This document shows positions 1 through 7,752 of a stretch of 10,180 nt of DNA, piece by piece; positions within the stretch are counted from its first letter, which is position 1; every line of letters starts with the position of its first letter. Source of the stretch: Glomus cerebriforme (taxonomy: Eukaryota > Glomeromycota > Glomeromycetes > Glomerales > Glomeraceae). Both the position numbers and the translations under genes were made by a program. The stretch lies in the NCBI GenBank assembly GCA_003550305.1, contig QKYT01000163.1, positions 150,066 to 160,245 on the forward strand. Direction: 5' to 3'. The notes beneath the pieces were generated by a model that ran no database searches, had not been told where the DNA came from, and saw nothing but the letters and a program-made list of their open reading frames with translations.

Positions 1-517
1 ATTTAAATCTAAATTTAAATGCATATATATATATTAATATATATATATATAAAGTTCAGATTTAATTTTACGATGAGCATTTCCTAAATCAATTAAGCCA
101 TTACAAATTTGATCAAAAAACATATAGATGTTTGATGATCAATATGACTAAGCATACAAATTAAGCGAAAAAGTGAATATATTAGGAATAGTACAATCAC
201 ATCAAACTCTTTCTTATGCTAACCAAAAGCTCGGAATATGAAAAAAAATCCGTTTATTCTTTCTTAAATAAGTTTCTGATGATATTTCTTTGTAAATAAC
301 TTATACAAAGTGACATTATCACGTTTCCTTATTTTTGAAATTTAGAAAATATGAATTTTATGTTTGCAAATATTTGGCTGCGCGAAATTTACTTTATGAT
401 GATCGAATTTCAACCAATTTACCAATTTTTTTTTTTTTTTTTTTTTTGATCAAAGTCAGGATTATATTTTGGTTCAAATTAAATATCCTGTCATTGAATT
501 TAGCTCAGAGTTTTACA
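1..517. other. AT-rich non-coding region
   Basis: No coding stretch is supported here. The first 20 bases contain two copies of the self-palindrome ATTTAAAT. An alternating AT tract fills about 22-51. A run of 22 T lies at 426-447, about 70 bases before the start codon of the BTB remnant, and could be part of its old promoter. An open frame that begins at a TTG near 335 and runs into the BTB exon has no coding look before 518. Confidence 0.7.
22..51. repeat. AT dinucleotide microsatellite
   Basis: This is an almost pure alternating A/T tract broken once by TTAA. It is a simple-sequence repeat of a kind common in AT-rich fungal intergenic DNA and has no further meaning that I can see. Confidence 0.75.
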
Positions 518-894
518 ATGTCCAAAGAATCGATCATATTGAATGTCGGGGGTGTAAAGGTATGTAAAGTTTTTTTAAAAAAAAGTGATAATTTATATAT
601 AATATGTTTTATATAGTATGAAACGTTTCATTCAACATTCACAGCATAGCCAAATACAATTCTCGGAACAATGTTTAGCGAACGAAATCAAAAGATTCTT
701 ATCGGATGATAATAAACATATTTTATTGCCCGCAATGGATATGTCTTCTATTACATTATGTACTGACAAAATTTCATGGATTGGAAATCAAAGATCAAAA
801 ATCTGAAATGTCACCAGAACAAGAATTAGAATATTTTTCAATCCTTTTTGATAATAGTGATTTATCTTTTATAAATAGCTACAAATATTCTTAG
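518..894 (+). pseudogene. Broken BTB/K+-channel-tetramerisation (T1) domain gene
   Basis: ATG at 518 opens MSKESIILNVGGVK, the first beta-strand and NVGG motif of the T1/BTB fold found in KCTD and Kv-type proteins. A clean intron follows (GT at 560, ATATAG ending at 616), as expected from splicing NVGGVK to YETF. Exon 2 reads YETFHSTFTA, then a TAG at 647 where the family usually has Tyr, then PNTILGTMFSERNQ, three tandem stops at 707-715, YFIARNGYVFYYIM, a TGA at 764, TDKISW one frame over, and finally EMSPEQELEYFSILF in the third frame up to a TAG at 892. All blocks of the domain are present and in order but spread over three frames, so this is a decayed copy. Family members are cytosolic adaptors, often for cullin-3 ubiquitin ligases; no function is expected here. 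The domain call is firm. The pseudogene call would fail only if the assembly carries many errors. Confidence 0.85.
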
Positions 895-995
895 TGAAAT
901 TATTTTTTAAAATTTATTCAAATGATTGAAATTCATTTAAGAAATTTTGATAGTATGATTTCTATGACGGTTAATTTATCTTGAATCATTATAGA

Positions 996-1124
996 GAACA
1001 ACCTAAATTAAAGTTACTAATTCATTCATCATATTCAGTGGTATTATGTAGAATTCTAGAAAATCATGAAAAACTGATAGGAAATACTCTTAGATCAAAA
1101 TTCTCCCAAATCGATTTAAAATAG
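996..1124 (+). pseudogene. Possible 3' remnant of the BTB/T1 gene
   Basis: After an acceptor-like CATTATAG ending at 994 there is an open stretch of about 42 codons beginning EQPKLKLLIHSSYSVVL and including ILENHEKLIGNTL, ending at TAG 1122-1124. Its composition is more protein-like than the DNA on both sides. It lies on the same strand about 100 bases after the BTB remnant. The pattern (hydrophobic stretch, then I-L-E-N and I-G) resembles C-terminal segments of expanded fungal BTB/T1 proteins as I remember them, but I could not align it. It may equally be a chance open frame. Confidence 0.35.
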
Positions 1125-1317
1125 TCATGTACTACTACTAATACGCTTAATGTTTTTTAACATCTACATTTCATTCAAGTTAGATATCGACAAAGTATTA
1201 GAAAATCTAATCTTTAGAAGAAAGAATGATGATAAATCTAGCAAATCTTAACAATATTTTATTTCCTTTTCTATTTCTCAACGATAATTAAAGTTTATAA
1301 AAGATCTTAAACCATTA

Positions 1318-1333
1318 TACTGTATATACAGTA
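1318..1333. repeat. Perfect 16-bp palindrome TACTGTATATACAGTA
   Basis: The sequence equals its own reverse complement over 16 bases. Partial copies (TACTGTA or TACAGTA with flanking TATA) occur at about 1599, 1695, 5088, 7679, 8374 and 8767, all in non-coding DNA. It may be a short dispersed repeat, a transposon end or a factor site; the sequence alone does not decide. Confidence 0.6.
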
Positions 1334-1464
1334 AGTGCTTGTATTATTCATAAATGAAGCAAAAAAAAAAGGAATAATACTTTTTTCAAAGAAAAAATTC
1401 TCAATAATATTTTCTTCGTCAATAAAACCTCCGTATATATTGCTGTTATTAAGCCCTTGTCAAA

Positions 1465-1506
1465 CATAATTCTGGCCAAATGTATCATAATTCCGGTCAA
1501 AATTAG
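1465..1506. repeat. Two-copy 21-bp tandem repeat
   Basis: CATAATTCTGGCCAAATGTA and CATAATTCCGGTCAAAATTA lie head to tail with a period of 21 and match at 16 of 21 positions. The unit has more G and C than its surroundings, which suggests a fragment of an old dispersed element. The function is unknown. Confidence 0.55.
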
Positions 1507-1774
1507 CATATTTCAAGCTAGGGTGCTTGTTAATTATTTTACTGGTATTAAATCGGTATAACAATAGTTACCTCACTAATGTGGAAAGGGCACACATATA
1601 CTGTATATTAGCTCATTTCATTTTATTAAACTGTTAAGATCAATCAAATTAATAAACCATGGCTTAATATTAAATATATTCGCATAAATATATGTACTGT
1701 ATATATACATATATATTCGAAAATTCGAAATTCATAATAAATCGCAGAGTATTATTGGCGTATAAGAAGTTTCC

Positions 1775-3314
1775 TTAAATTTTTAATGTATCGTCTGAAC
1801 TTTGAAAAAAATCATCCATTGTAGTATTAGTAAAAATAGGATTCCTTGCTGCATCGGAGAAACTCAAATTTTGTTGTGACAATTGTCGTGTATAAATATT
1901 CGTTCCAGAGGGTGTCGGTGAAGTCTGAGGATTGAATTTTATTTTATTTTATTAACAGTTAACATGATATTTATTCAATATAACGTAAAACATTGTATAT
2001 AAAAGGTAAAGAAATCTTACTCGATCATATCGACTGTTATCACTCTTATTAAGTCTTTTATTAGGAGACGGAGATGGAGATGCCAACCAAGTATCAATTT
2101 CATCATCATCTGAATGGTCCAATGGCCAGATTGGTGCAATACGTCGAGCATGCTTTCTAACGGTGAAACTTGTTCGTAATGAAGAAACTGGAGTGCTAAA
2201 TGGTTCGTTATATTTACTTGAATTGAATCTTGGTTCGGATTGAATCCATCTGGTTCTTTTTGTTGGTGTAGATTGCAGACTAAATCTCTCTTGTCTATTA
2301 CGAAATTTTGGTGTCTTAGATCCCAATGAAGATATATTGACTTGAGACGTGTTGGAAGTATCATAGCTTGCAAACAATTCTGGTTGGTTGTCATTCTTCC
2401 ACTTGATAACATGTTGCTACACATTTTGGAAAGTTAAATCCTCTAAATATTATTTCAATAAAAATTATGTTTGTTTATATTACCTCATCTTTAGAAAGTG
2501 TCTGTGAACACGCAAATATATTCGTACGTCCTATTTTATCTGATGAAATTTCTTGTTCCAGATTCTCAATTAAATTTGGCAAATTTCTTTTGTCCAAATT
2601 TAAATCTAACCATTTACTCATTAAACTACCAGCTGTATTATTACTCGTGTTTGATGAATTTATAAGGAATGGATTCGCCATTACTGACTGATCATCATCT
2701 TGTTTTATTTGATGAGTTGTCTTAATATTATTAAATGAATTCTTTGAATTTCGCGAAGACGTGGACCTTGGATAAGTAATTTCCTGAGCTATATTCGACA
2801 TTTTTTGCTATAGTAATATGATCATGCATGTTAAATATTTTACTTTATACCTTTACATTTGAAGGTATAATAAATTATACTACCTGCATCATCGCGTACT
2901 TTTCATTGAGCTTTCTCGTGTTGCTCATTTTTAATTTCTTTTCGGGGTTTTTTCCTTTTAATGATGGAGAAGAATCGTTGATCTTCAAGCTACCGAAATT
3001 CATAGATGAAGGAGATACATCTTTAAATTCATTGAAACTTCGTCGTTTAGGAGTCGCGACCAGTTCTTCTATAAAATTAACTTTTAATAAATTTTAAAGT
3101 TTAATTAATAAACTCATTTTTAGTAAATATTTTCTTACCTTCTTCCCGTTCTTCTGTATATTTCATTATTGTTTTGGATATCCTATTAAATATTAATCAT
3201 TTTTTTAATTAAAATTAATTAAGTTTAATTTGTTACTAGGTTGATATTATTATACCTAGAAAAAGGAACATCTCTTAATTCTTCACTAGGAGAAGGAAGT
3301 TCTTCGGATGTCAT
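1775..3314 (-). CDS. Unrecognised Ser/Thr-Pro-rich protein, six exons, 385 aa
   Basis: Exons on the minus strand are 3256-3314, 3139-3182, 2884-3068, 2484-2807, 2021-2416 and 1775-1924; all five introns are GT..AG and every join keeps frame (1158 nt in total). The start is the ATG at 3314 (MTSEELPSPSEEL), just after an ATAG that may end a 5'-UTR intron. I recognise no enzymatic domain. Residues 35-110 are Lys/Ser-rich, then KLNEKYAMMQQKMSNIAQEI could form a short helix. Full CDK-type sites (S/T-P-x-K/R) are TPKR at 40, TPTK at 254 and SPNK at 321, with further SP/TP sites such as TPK at 239, STPV at 278 and SPSPSP near 317. An acidic DDDEIDTWL lies at 307-315, and the C-terminus has NTTMDDFF (369-376), close to a PIP box. 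It is probably a disordered nuclear or cell-cycle protein regulated by phosphorylation; this is inference. It is divergent from the MBL gene. The gene structure is well supported and the function is open. Confidence 0.85.
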
Positions 3315-3597
3315 CCTATAAACAGAAATTAGTTTTTTCCGATAAATAATTAAATTTTTTTTTTTAAAAAAAAAAAATAGAGACTAGGTTAAACTAACGT
3401 TAAGATCAAATTATCTAATTTTGCGTCAACATATCATGTGCTGATGTCACGATGACAACATTAAGATAATCATCGATAATCTTTCAATCATTGTATAATG
3501 AATTTTTTATTATTATTTCACAATAATCATAATAATTTCACAAGACTTAAATGACTTAAGTTGAAAATATTTGATCATATGAACCATTTTCAAAAAA
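3315..3597. promoter_or_regulatory. Divergent promoter region between the Ser/Pro-rich gene and the MBL gene
   Basis: The two start codons face away from each other with 283 bases between them, so this stretch must hold both promoters and both 5' leaders. It contains a T run followed by an A run around 3354-3378, of the kind that disfavours nucleosomes, and near 3440 TGATGTCA followed by CGATGAC, close to an ATF/CREB-type half-site pair. The factor site is speculative; the bidirectional arrangement follows directly from gene orientation. Confidence 0.6.
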
Positions 3598-4487
3598 ATG
3601 TCTTCTCTTCCTGAGTATGAAGATTACGAAAAATTCGTTGAACTTCAACAAAATCTTTATCGTGCAAGATTTTCGTTAAAAGTAGTTGGATTTGCGTATC
3701 CGTCAGCAGTATTCTTAATACATTTACCATCTACCAAGGATTGTATTTTAGTTGATAGTGGGGATCCAGAAAATATTACTAAATTATTGAAAGCACTTTC
3801 GTTACATTTTGAAACATTTTCTGAATATAAATTAAAATATGTGGCGATAACTCATGGTCATTTTGATCATACGGGAGCTTTATTAAAATTATTAGAAGAT
3901 TATGAAGACATTAAATTTATTATTGGAGAACAGGAAATTCCTTTTGTCATTCATGGAAAAAAATATAGTGAAATTAAGGGGGATACCATAACTTTTCAAA
4001 TATTAAAACATTTTTTTGCTGAAGGAAAGCCTATAGGTAATGAAGATAAATTTATTGTTATTAAAGAGGGTGAAGAACATAAATTTGAATTTTATAATAT
4101 CTTGAGACCAATTTTTACTCCAGGACATACACCTGGTAAGTATAAAACAAATTTATTTATTTATTTATTTATTTTGTAAAATTCTTAAAAAATTAATTAT
4201 TTTTTTTTTCGTTTCAAAAAGGTTCACTTTCGTATTTACATATTCCAACGAATAGTATTTTAATTGGAGATTTAGTTTTTAACGTTCCTTTGGTGCCTGT
4301 ATTTTCTATGAAAAGTTCCATTAGTATACCAATATCTACTACTAGTGTATCAGATAGTAAAATATCTATAAAGAAAATTTGTGAAATGGAAAATGAAATA
4401 AAGCTCGTATTTCCTGGCCATGACCTTGAAAAAAATGGAATTAGTATCGAAGAATTTAAACTATTTGCTCAAAAGAATCTAAATTAA
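3598..4487 (+). CDS. Metallo-beta-lactamase-fold hydrolase, two exons, 267 aa
   Basis: Exon 1 is 3598-4135 and exon 2 is 4222-4487; the 86-nt GT..AG intron splits a Gly codon inside GHTPG. All metal-binding motifs of the MBL fold are present: VDSGD (52-56), THGHFDH (85-91, the HxHxDH motif), GHTPG (176-180), GDLVF (195-199, bridging Asp) and PGHD (244-247, last His). Length and motif order fit small stand-alone members such as glyoxalase-II-like or LACTB2-like hydrolases, so a two-zinc hydrolase is expected. The substrate cannot be read from the sequence. No signal peptide or membrane segment is evident, so it is probably cytosolic. The start fits an A-rich context (AAAAAAATG) and the first residues are family-plausible. 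The intron contains a TTTA repeat. The gene is intact, with codon use like the kinase gene. Confidence 0.92.
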
Positions 4488-4502
4488 TTTCAAATTTCAT
4501 TG

Positions 4503-4590
4503 TTTATCTGTTATATTTTAAATATATATATGTATATTATTTATATTTATATATTTTATATTTATTTATTTATTTATTTTATTTATTTTA
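4503..4590. repeat. TA/TTTA simple repeat downstream of the MBL gene
   Basis: Alternating TA followed by repeated TTTA units fills the presumed 3' flank of the MBL gene. It is low-complexity DNA and probably part of the 3' UTR or just beyond it. Confidence 0.7.
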
Positions 4591-4591
4591 T

Positions 4592-4822
4592 ATGATAATA
4601 AAAGATATTATTAACGCATGGTTCAAAAAAAAAAATTTTTTCCAATTATTAAGTTTCGTATTTAAAAAAAAAAAAAGATTAAAAAAGTTGGCCAAAATTG
4701 AATTATCAAGCAAATGTCGGGAATATTTGTTAGATTACGTGTCGATAACAATAAGTTCGGCGGCGAAATATTTCATCATGGCTGAAAAACATATCGTTCA
4801 ATGTAACGCTATGATACTGTAA
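4592..4822 (+). CDS. Doubtful small ORF, 76 aa, histone-fold-like tail
   Basis: The frame starts at ATG 4592 and ends at TAA 4820-4822. The first half is dominated by Lys codons from A runs and is probably not real protein. The second half (about 4690-4822) has more G and C than its surroundings and reads as a regular amphipathic pattern, with LAKIELSSKCREYLL, then SAAKYFIMAEKH and NAMIL. The spacing (long helix, basic turn, short helix) recalls histone-fold proteins of the NF-Y, CENP-W or H4 type, but key residues do not match well. It could be the last exon or the remnant of a small histone-fold gene, or chance. There is no supported splice partner upstream. Confidence 0.2.
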   Translation: MIIKDIINAWFKKKNFFQLLSFVFKKKKRLKKLAKIELSSKCREYLLDYVSITISSAAKYFIMAEKHIVQCNAMIL

Positions 4823-4918
4823 ATGATATAAATTATTGTCTATTATAGGGTTTTTGTATTAATGTGAAGGTTGATGTTGAATGATTTGCTGTCATCAAAC
4901 TTGACTATAATAACGATT

Positions 4919-5033
4919 GGTTGGGAAATTTGTATGTACTAGATAAAATGTTACATTGTACTTGTACCGTACTTGTACTGCATTATAATTAATTATTATG
5001 TACTAACTGTACTAACAGCTGTACTTCCCAACC
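4919..5033. mobile_element. MITE-like element with inverted ends, about 115 bp
   Basis: GGTTGGGAA at 4919-4927 is matched by its reverse complement TTCCCAACC at 5025-5033. Between them the tetramer GTAC occurs eight times (4936, 4958, 4964, 4969, 4975, 5000, 5009 and 5021), so the ends can pair in several registers. Read outward, the right end continues as TAAGGGGTTGGGAA, similar to hAT-type terminal repeats. It has no coding capacity, so it would be a non-autonomous element. I cannot find a clean target-site duplication, so the exact ends and superfamily are uncertain. Confidence 0.45.
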
Positions 5034-5406
5034 CCTTACATGATATATGTACAATAGTGTTTATTTAATAGCAAAAAATATTTATAGTACAGTAGTTTAA
5101 CTGAACTTTTTAAATTTTACCGGTCCAAAATAATGGATAAAATTTTGTTGCAAGAATGGTAGAAGTTTGAGATGCTGCACCTGGTCTAGGATAAGTTTTC
5201 TCAATATTATATTAATAAATCAAATGTCAAAAACATGATTCAACCGATCGGGTATATAGCAACATGTAGTGTATTTGTACTCCAGGCAGTGTTGTCATTG
5301 GACTTGGACATGGACATTATTAGATATTAGATTTAACAATTATTCTAATTGTGATTACAGCACAAATATAATAAACAAACAATATAATTTTTTAGTCAGT
5401 AAATGA

Positions 5407-5499
5407 CCTGTCGGCGAAACGTTTGTCGGTAAAATGACTCCGGCAGTGAAACATTTGTCGGTGAAACGCCTGTCGGTGAAAACGTTCGTCGATGGACCC
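5407..5499. repeat. Six-copy degenerate 15-bp minisatellite
   Basis: Six units lie in tandem with cores close to TTTGTCGGTGAAACG: starts at 5407, 5422, 5437 (17 bp), 5454, 5469 (16 bp) and 5485. The core TGTCGG-GAAA is kept in most units. The array has much more G and C than the surrounding DNA and ends 55 bases before the kinase start codon. It may be a scar of a transposon or a cis-acting array; nothing in the sequence shows which. Confidence 0.75.
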
Positions 5500-5554
5500 T
5501 TAAAATGCGTATTTTTTTTTTTTTTTTGAAAAATTTTTATCTTAAAAATTTGTT

Positions 5555-7417
5555 ATGGCTGCTATTAGACGAGAATTCATTTATGCTGCACTTCAAAGAG
5601 CTAATGCATTGATAGATGATACCATCCACAAAAACTTTAACTTGAACAAAAAATATGAATTTCAAAAACAAACAATTCTTAATGATAAGTCCCTTACAAT
5701 AGATGAAAAAACAGAATCAATAAAATTATTAGCACAAGATTATGATCATAATAAAATTTTATTCAATGAAGGAACAAAAAGACTGTGTGAAAATTGTTCT
5801 TTAGAGTGTTCGGCTACATTATTTTGTGAGCACTGTGTTCGAACTTATTTAAAAAATAATTTTTCAAGTTGGACATCGGGAAATAACGATATTGACAATT
5901 TAATACAACAATGTCAAATAGAATCATATCGTACAGATAAAATAATTGAATGGATACCATACAATAATTTGAAAAATATTAAATATATGACTAAAGGTGG
6001 ATGCTCTGAAATTTACTCAGCAATTTGGATTGATGGATCATATATGGAATGGAATTCCAAAGAACAACAATTAAAAAGATTTGGAACACATAAAGTAATA
6101 CTTAAAAAATTGGAAAATGCTGAAAATGCTAATAGAAGTTGGTTTGATGAGGTATATATTTTAATTTTATTCATAAAATTACTATCTTATTAATTAACGA
6201 ATATGTATGTTTCAAAATTTATAGGCAAAATCTCATTTAACATTAAGTAACAGATTTATATTCCTTACCCATTGTTATGGTTTGACACAAGATCCGTCAA
6301 ATGGAGATTATATGCTTGTAATGCATTCAATGGATACAGATTTAAGAAAATATTTACGGCAACATCGACTTACATGGAAAGAAAAAATAAATGTAGCTTA
6401 TTATATAATTACTGCACTCTATAATATTCATGATAATAATGCCATCCATCGAGATTTACATTCTGGAAATATTTTACATTCGCAATATTATTTCTGCTGG
6501 TTTATAAGTGATTTTGGATTTTGTGGACCTGCTGATAAGCCATTAAAAAGTATATATGGAAATCTTCCTTATATAGCACCTGAAGTTATAGTTGGAAAAG
6601 AATATACTTTTGCATCTGATATTTATAGTGTTGGTATACTTATGTGGGAAATTTCATCAGGACAAACACCTTTTAATCATTATGAACATAATTATGATCT
6701 TGCAATGAATATCGTTAATGGTATGAGACCGAAAATTATATCAGCAGGAGTTCCACCAGAATATAATAAATTAATGAAACAATGTTGGGATGCTAGTCCA
6801 TTAAAAAGACCAGATATAAAAACTCTCCGTGATGAAATTATGAAAATGTGGAAAGATCCTTACAGTAATAATACAAATGAATTTAATACTTTAGAATGTA
6901 ATGACTTCCTTCAAATTTCTCAAGCAAATTCAAGTTCGAGTTCATTATCAACTAGTAAACTTTATCAATTTAAAAATTTACCAGAACCGAAAAATGCAAC
7001 TGAAGGTAAAATTAATAATTAACTTTTTATTTATTACCTATTAAATATCCTTATTACGCCCTAACTTATTAATAATACCAATTTTTTTAAAAAAAAAAAA
7101 TTACAGAAGAACAAGAAGGTAAATAATTATAATGATTATTTAATTATTTTCGTATCTCTTTAAATGTAAATCGCTTTTAACTATTTGACTTTTTCATAGC
7201 ATTTCATAGCAAACCTTATGATTTTAATATACCTGATGATGGTAGTAAGTTTATTGGATATATTATTATTGTATTTTTAAAAAATTATTATACAGTATTT
7301 AATTATTGGCCTATTTTTTATACTGTTTTATTAGTTGATGAAATTAATAATAATTCGTTAAAGAATCAAGATGAACTTGAATTTTCTGTAGATATTGAGG
7401 ATATTACAAAGATTTAA
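5555..7417 (+). CDS. Protein kinase of the expanded Glomeromycotina TKL-like family, five exons, 504 aa
   Basis: Exons are 5555-6151, 6225-7005, 7107-7118 (12 nt), 7200-7241 and 7335-7417; all introns are GT..AG and all joins are in phase. Residues 1-75 are a helical, charged N-terminus; 78-94 hold five Cys (CENC, then C85, then CEHC), probably a small zinc-binding unit. The kinase domain spans about 138-410: glycine loop GGCSEIY (148-154), Lys in VILK (184), Glu199, IHRDLHSGN (273-281, with D276 and N281), DFG (295-297), and IAPE (316-319). The catalytic residues are complete, so it should transfer phosphate from ATP to Ser/Thr. The loop lacks the usual third Gly, which as I recall is normal for this subgroup. 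No transmembrane segment is seen, so it is probably cytosolic. A Ser-rich tail follows from about 434, then EPKNATEEEQEAFHSKPYDF across the small exons. The last exon ends in SVDIEDITKI; another frame reads YKDLNELELDR. Its ligand or substrate is unknown. Confidence 0.9.
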
Positions 7418-7752
7418 ATGAATTAGAATTGGATAGATAATTCTACAACAAATTTAGCGTAATTCTTTTTTTTTTCCTTTTTTTTTTGTGAAGTAATATA
7501 TTTATTTATTTTAAATACATTTTTTATTATTTATAAATAACGAAATAATTTATTAAGAAAATGCAGGAAGATATTTCATCACTTTAATAATAATTAATCC
7601 TATTAACGATAGAAATTATTTTGTAATGTATTAGGAAATGATTGCTGCCAACTTATCATGAATAAATGTTTTCGCATGTACAGTATGTGTAGAATAATCT
7701 GCAATACAATATTACAATATATTTAAAAATTAACACCAAATCATGTATAAAA
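7418..7752. other. Non-coding gap downstream of the kinase gene
   Basis: This is the presumed 3' UTR and flank of the kinase. It has T runs around 7467-7486, otherwise plain AT-rich sequence and one TACAGTA word near 7679. I see no gene. The kinase and the minus-strand pseudogene are tail to tail here. Confidence 0.6.

Larger units (their letters stand above)
1125..1774. other. Non-coding gap between two 3' ends
   Basis: The BTB remnant comes in from the left and the minus-strand gene ends at 1775, so this is a tail-to-tail gap. It holds an exact 16-bp palindrome (1318-1333), two related TACTGTATA sites (1599 and 1695) and a two-copy 21-bp tandem repeat (1465-1506). I see no gene or RNA gene. 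Confidence 0.6.
4823..5554. other. Repeat-bearing non-coding gap upstream of the kinase gene
   Basis: No gene is supported. It contains the MITE-like element (4919-5033), a stretch near 5296-5320 with repeated GGACTT and GGACAT words that resembles transposon sub-terminal sequence, the 15-bp minisatellite (5407-5499) and a run of 16 T (5512-5527) only 27 bases before the kinase start codon. The last two probably lie in the kinase promoter or leader. Confidence 0.6.

Noticed and set aside
335..517. N-terminal extension of the BTB remnant
   Set aside because: It begins at TTG, passes through a 22-T run giving poly-Phe, and the domain starts naturally at the ATG at 518.
2017..2424. 135-codon open frame on the minus strand beginning MCSNMLSSGRM
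   Set aside because: It overlaps exon 5 of the six-exon gene in another frame and its start lies in the intron; the exon frame joins in phase on both sides.
2467..2691. Plus-strand open frame of 74 codons
   Set aside because: It is antisense to exon 4 of the minus-strand gene and runs into an intron; no splice or family support.
2828..3097. Plus-strand hydrophobic open frame of 89 codons, membrane-protein-like
   Set aside because: It is antisense to exon 3 and its intron; the hydrophobic look comes from reading Lys/Glu-rich coding DNA and A/T runs backwards.
7006..7022. Kinase ending at the TAA at 7020-7022 without further exons
   Set aside because: A GTAAAA donor lies at 7006 and three further exons join in phase to a protein-like tail, so the read-through stop is in an intron.
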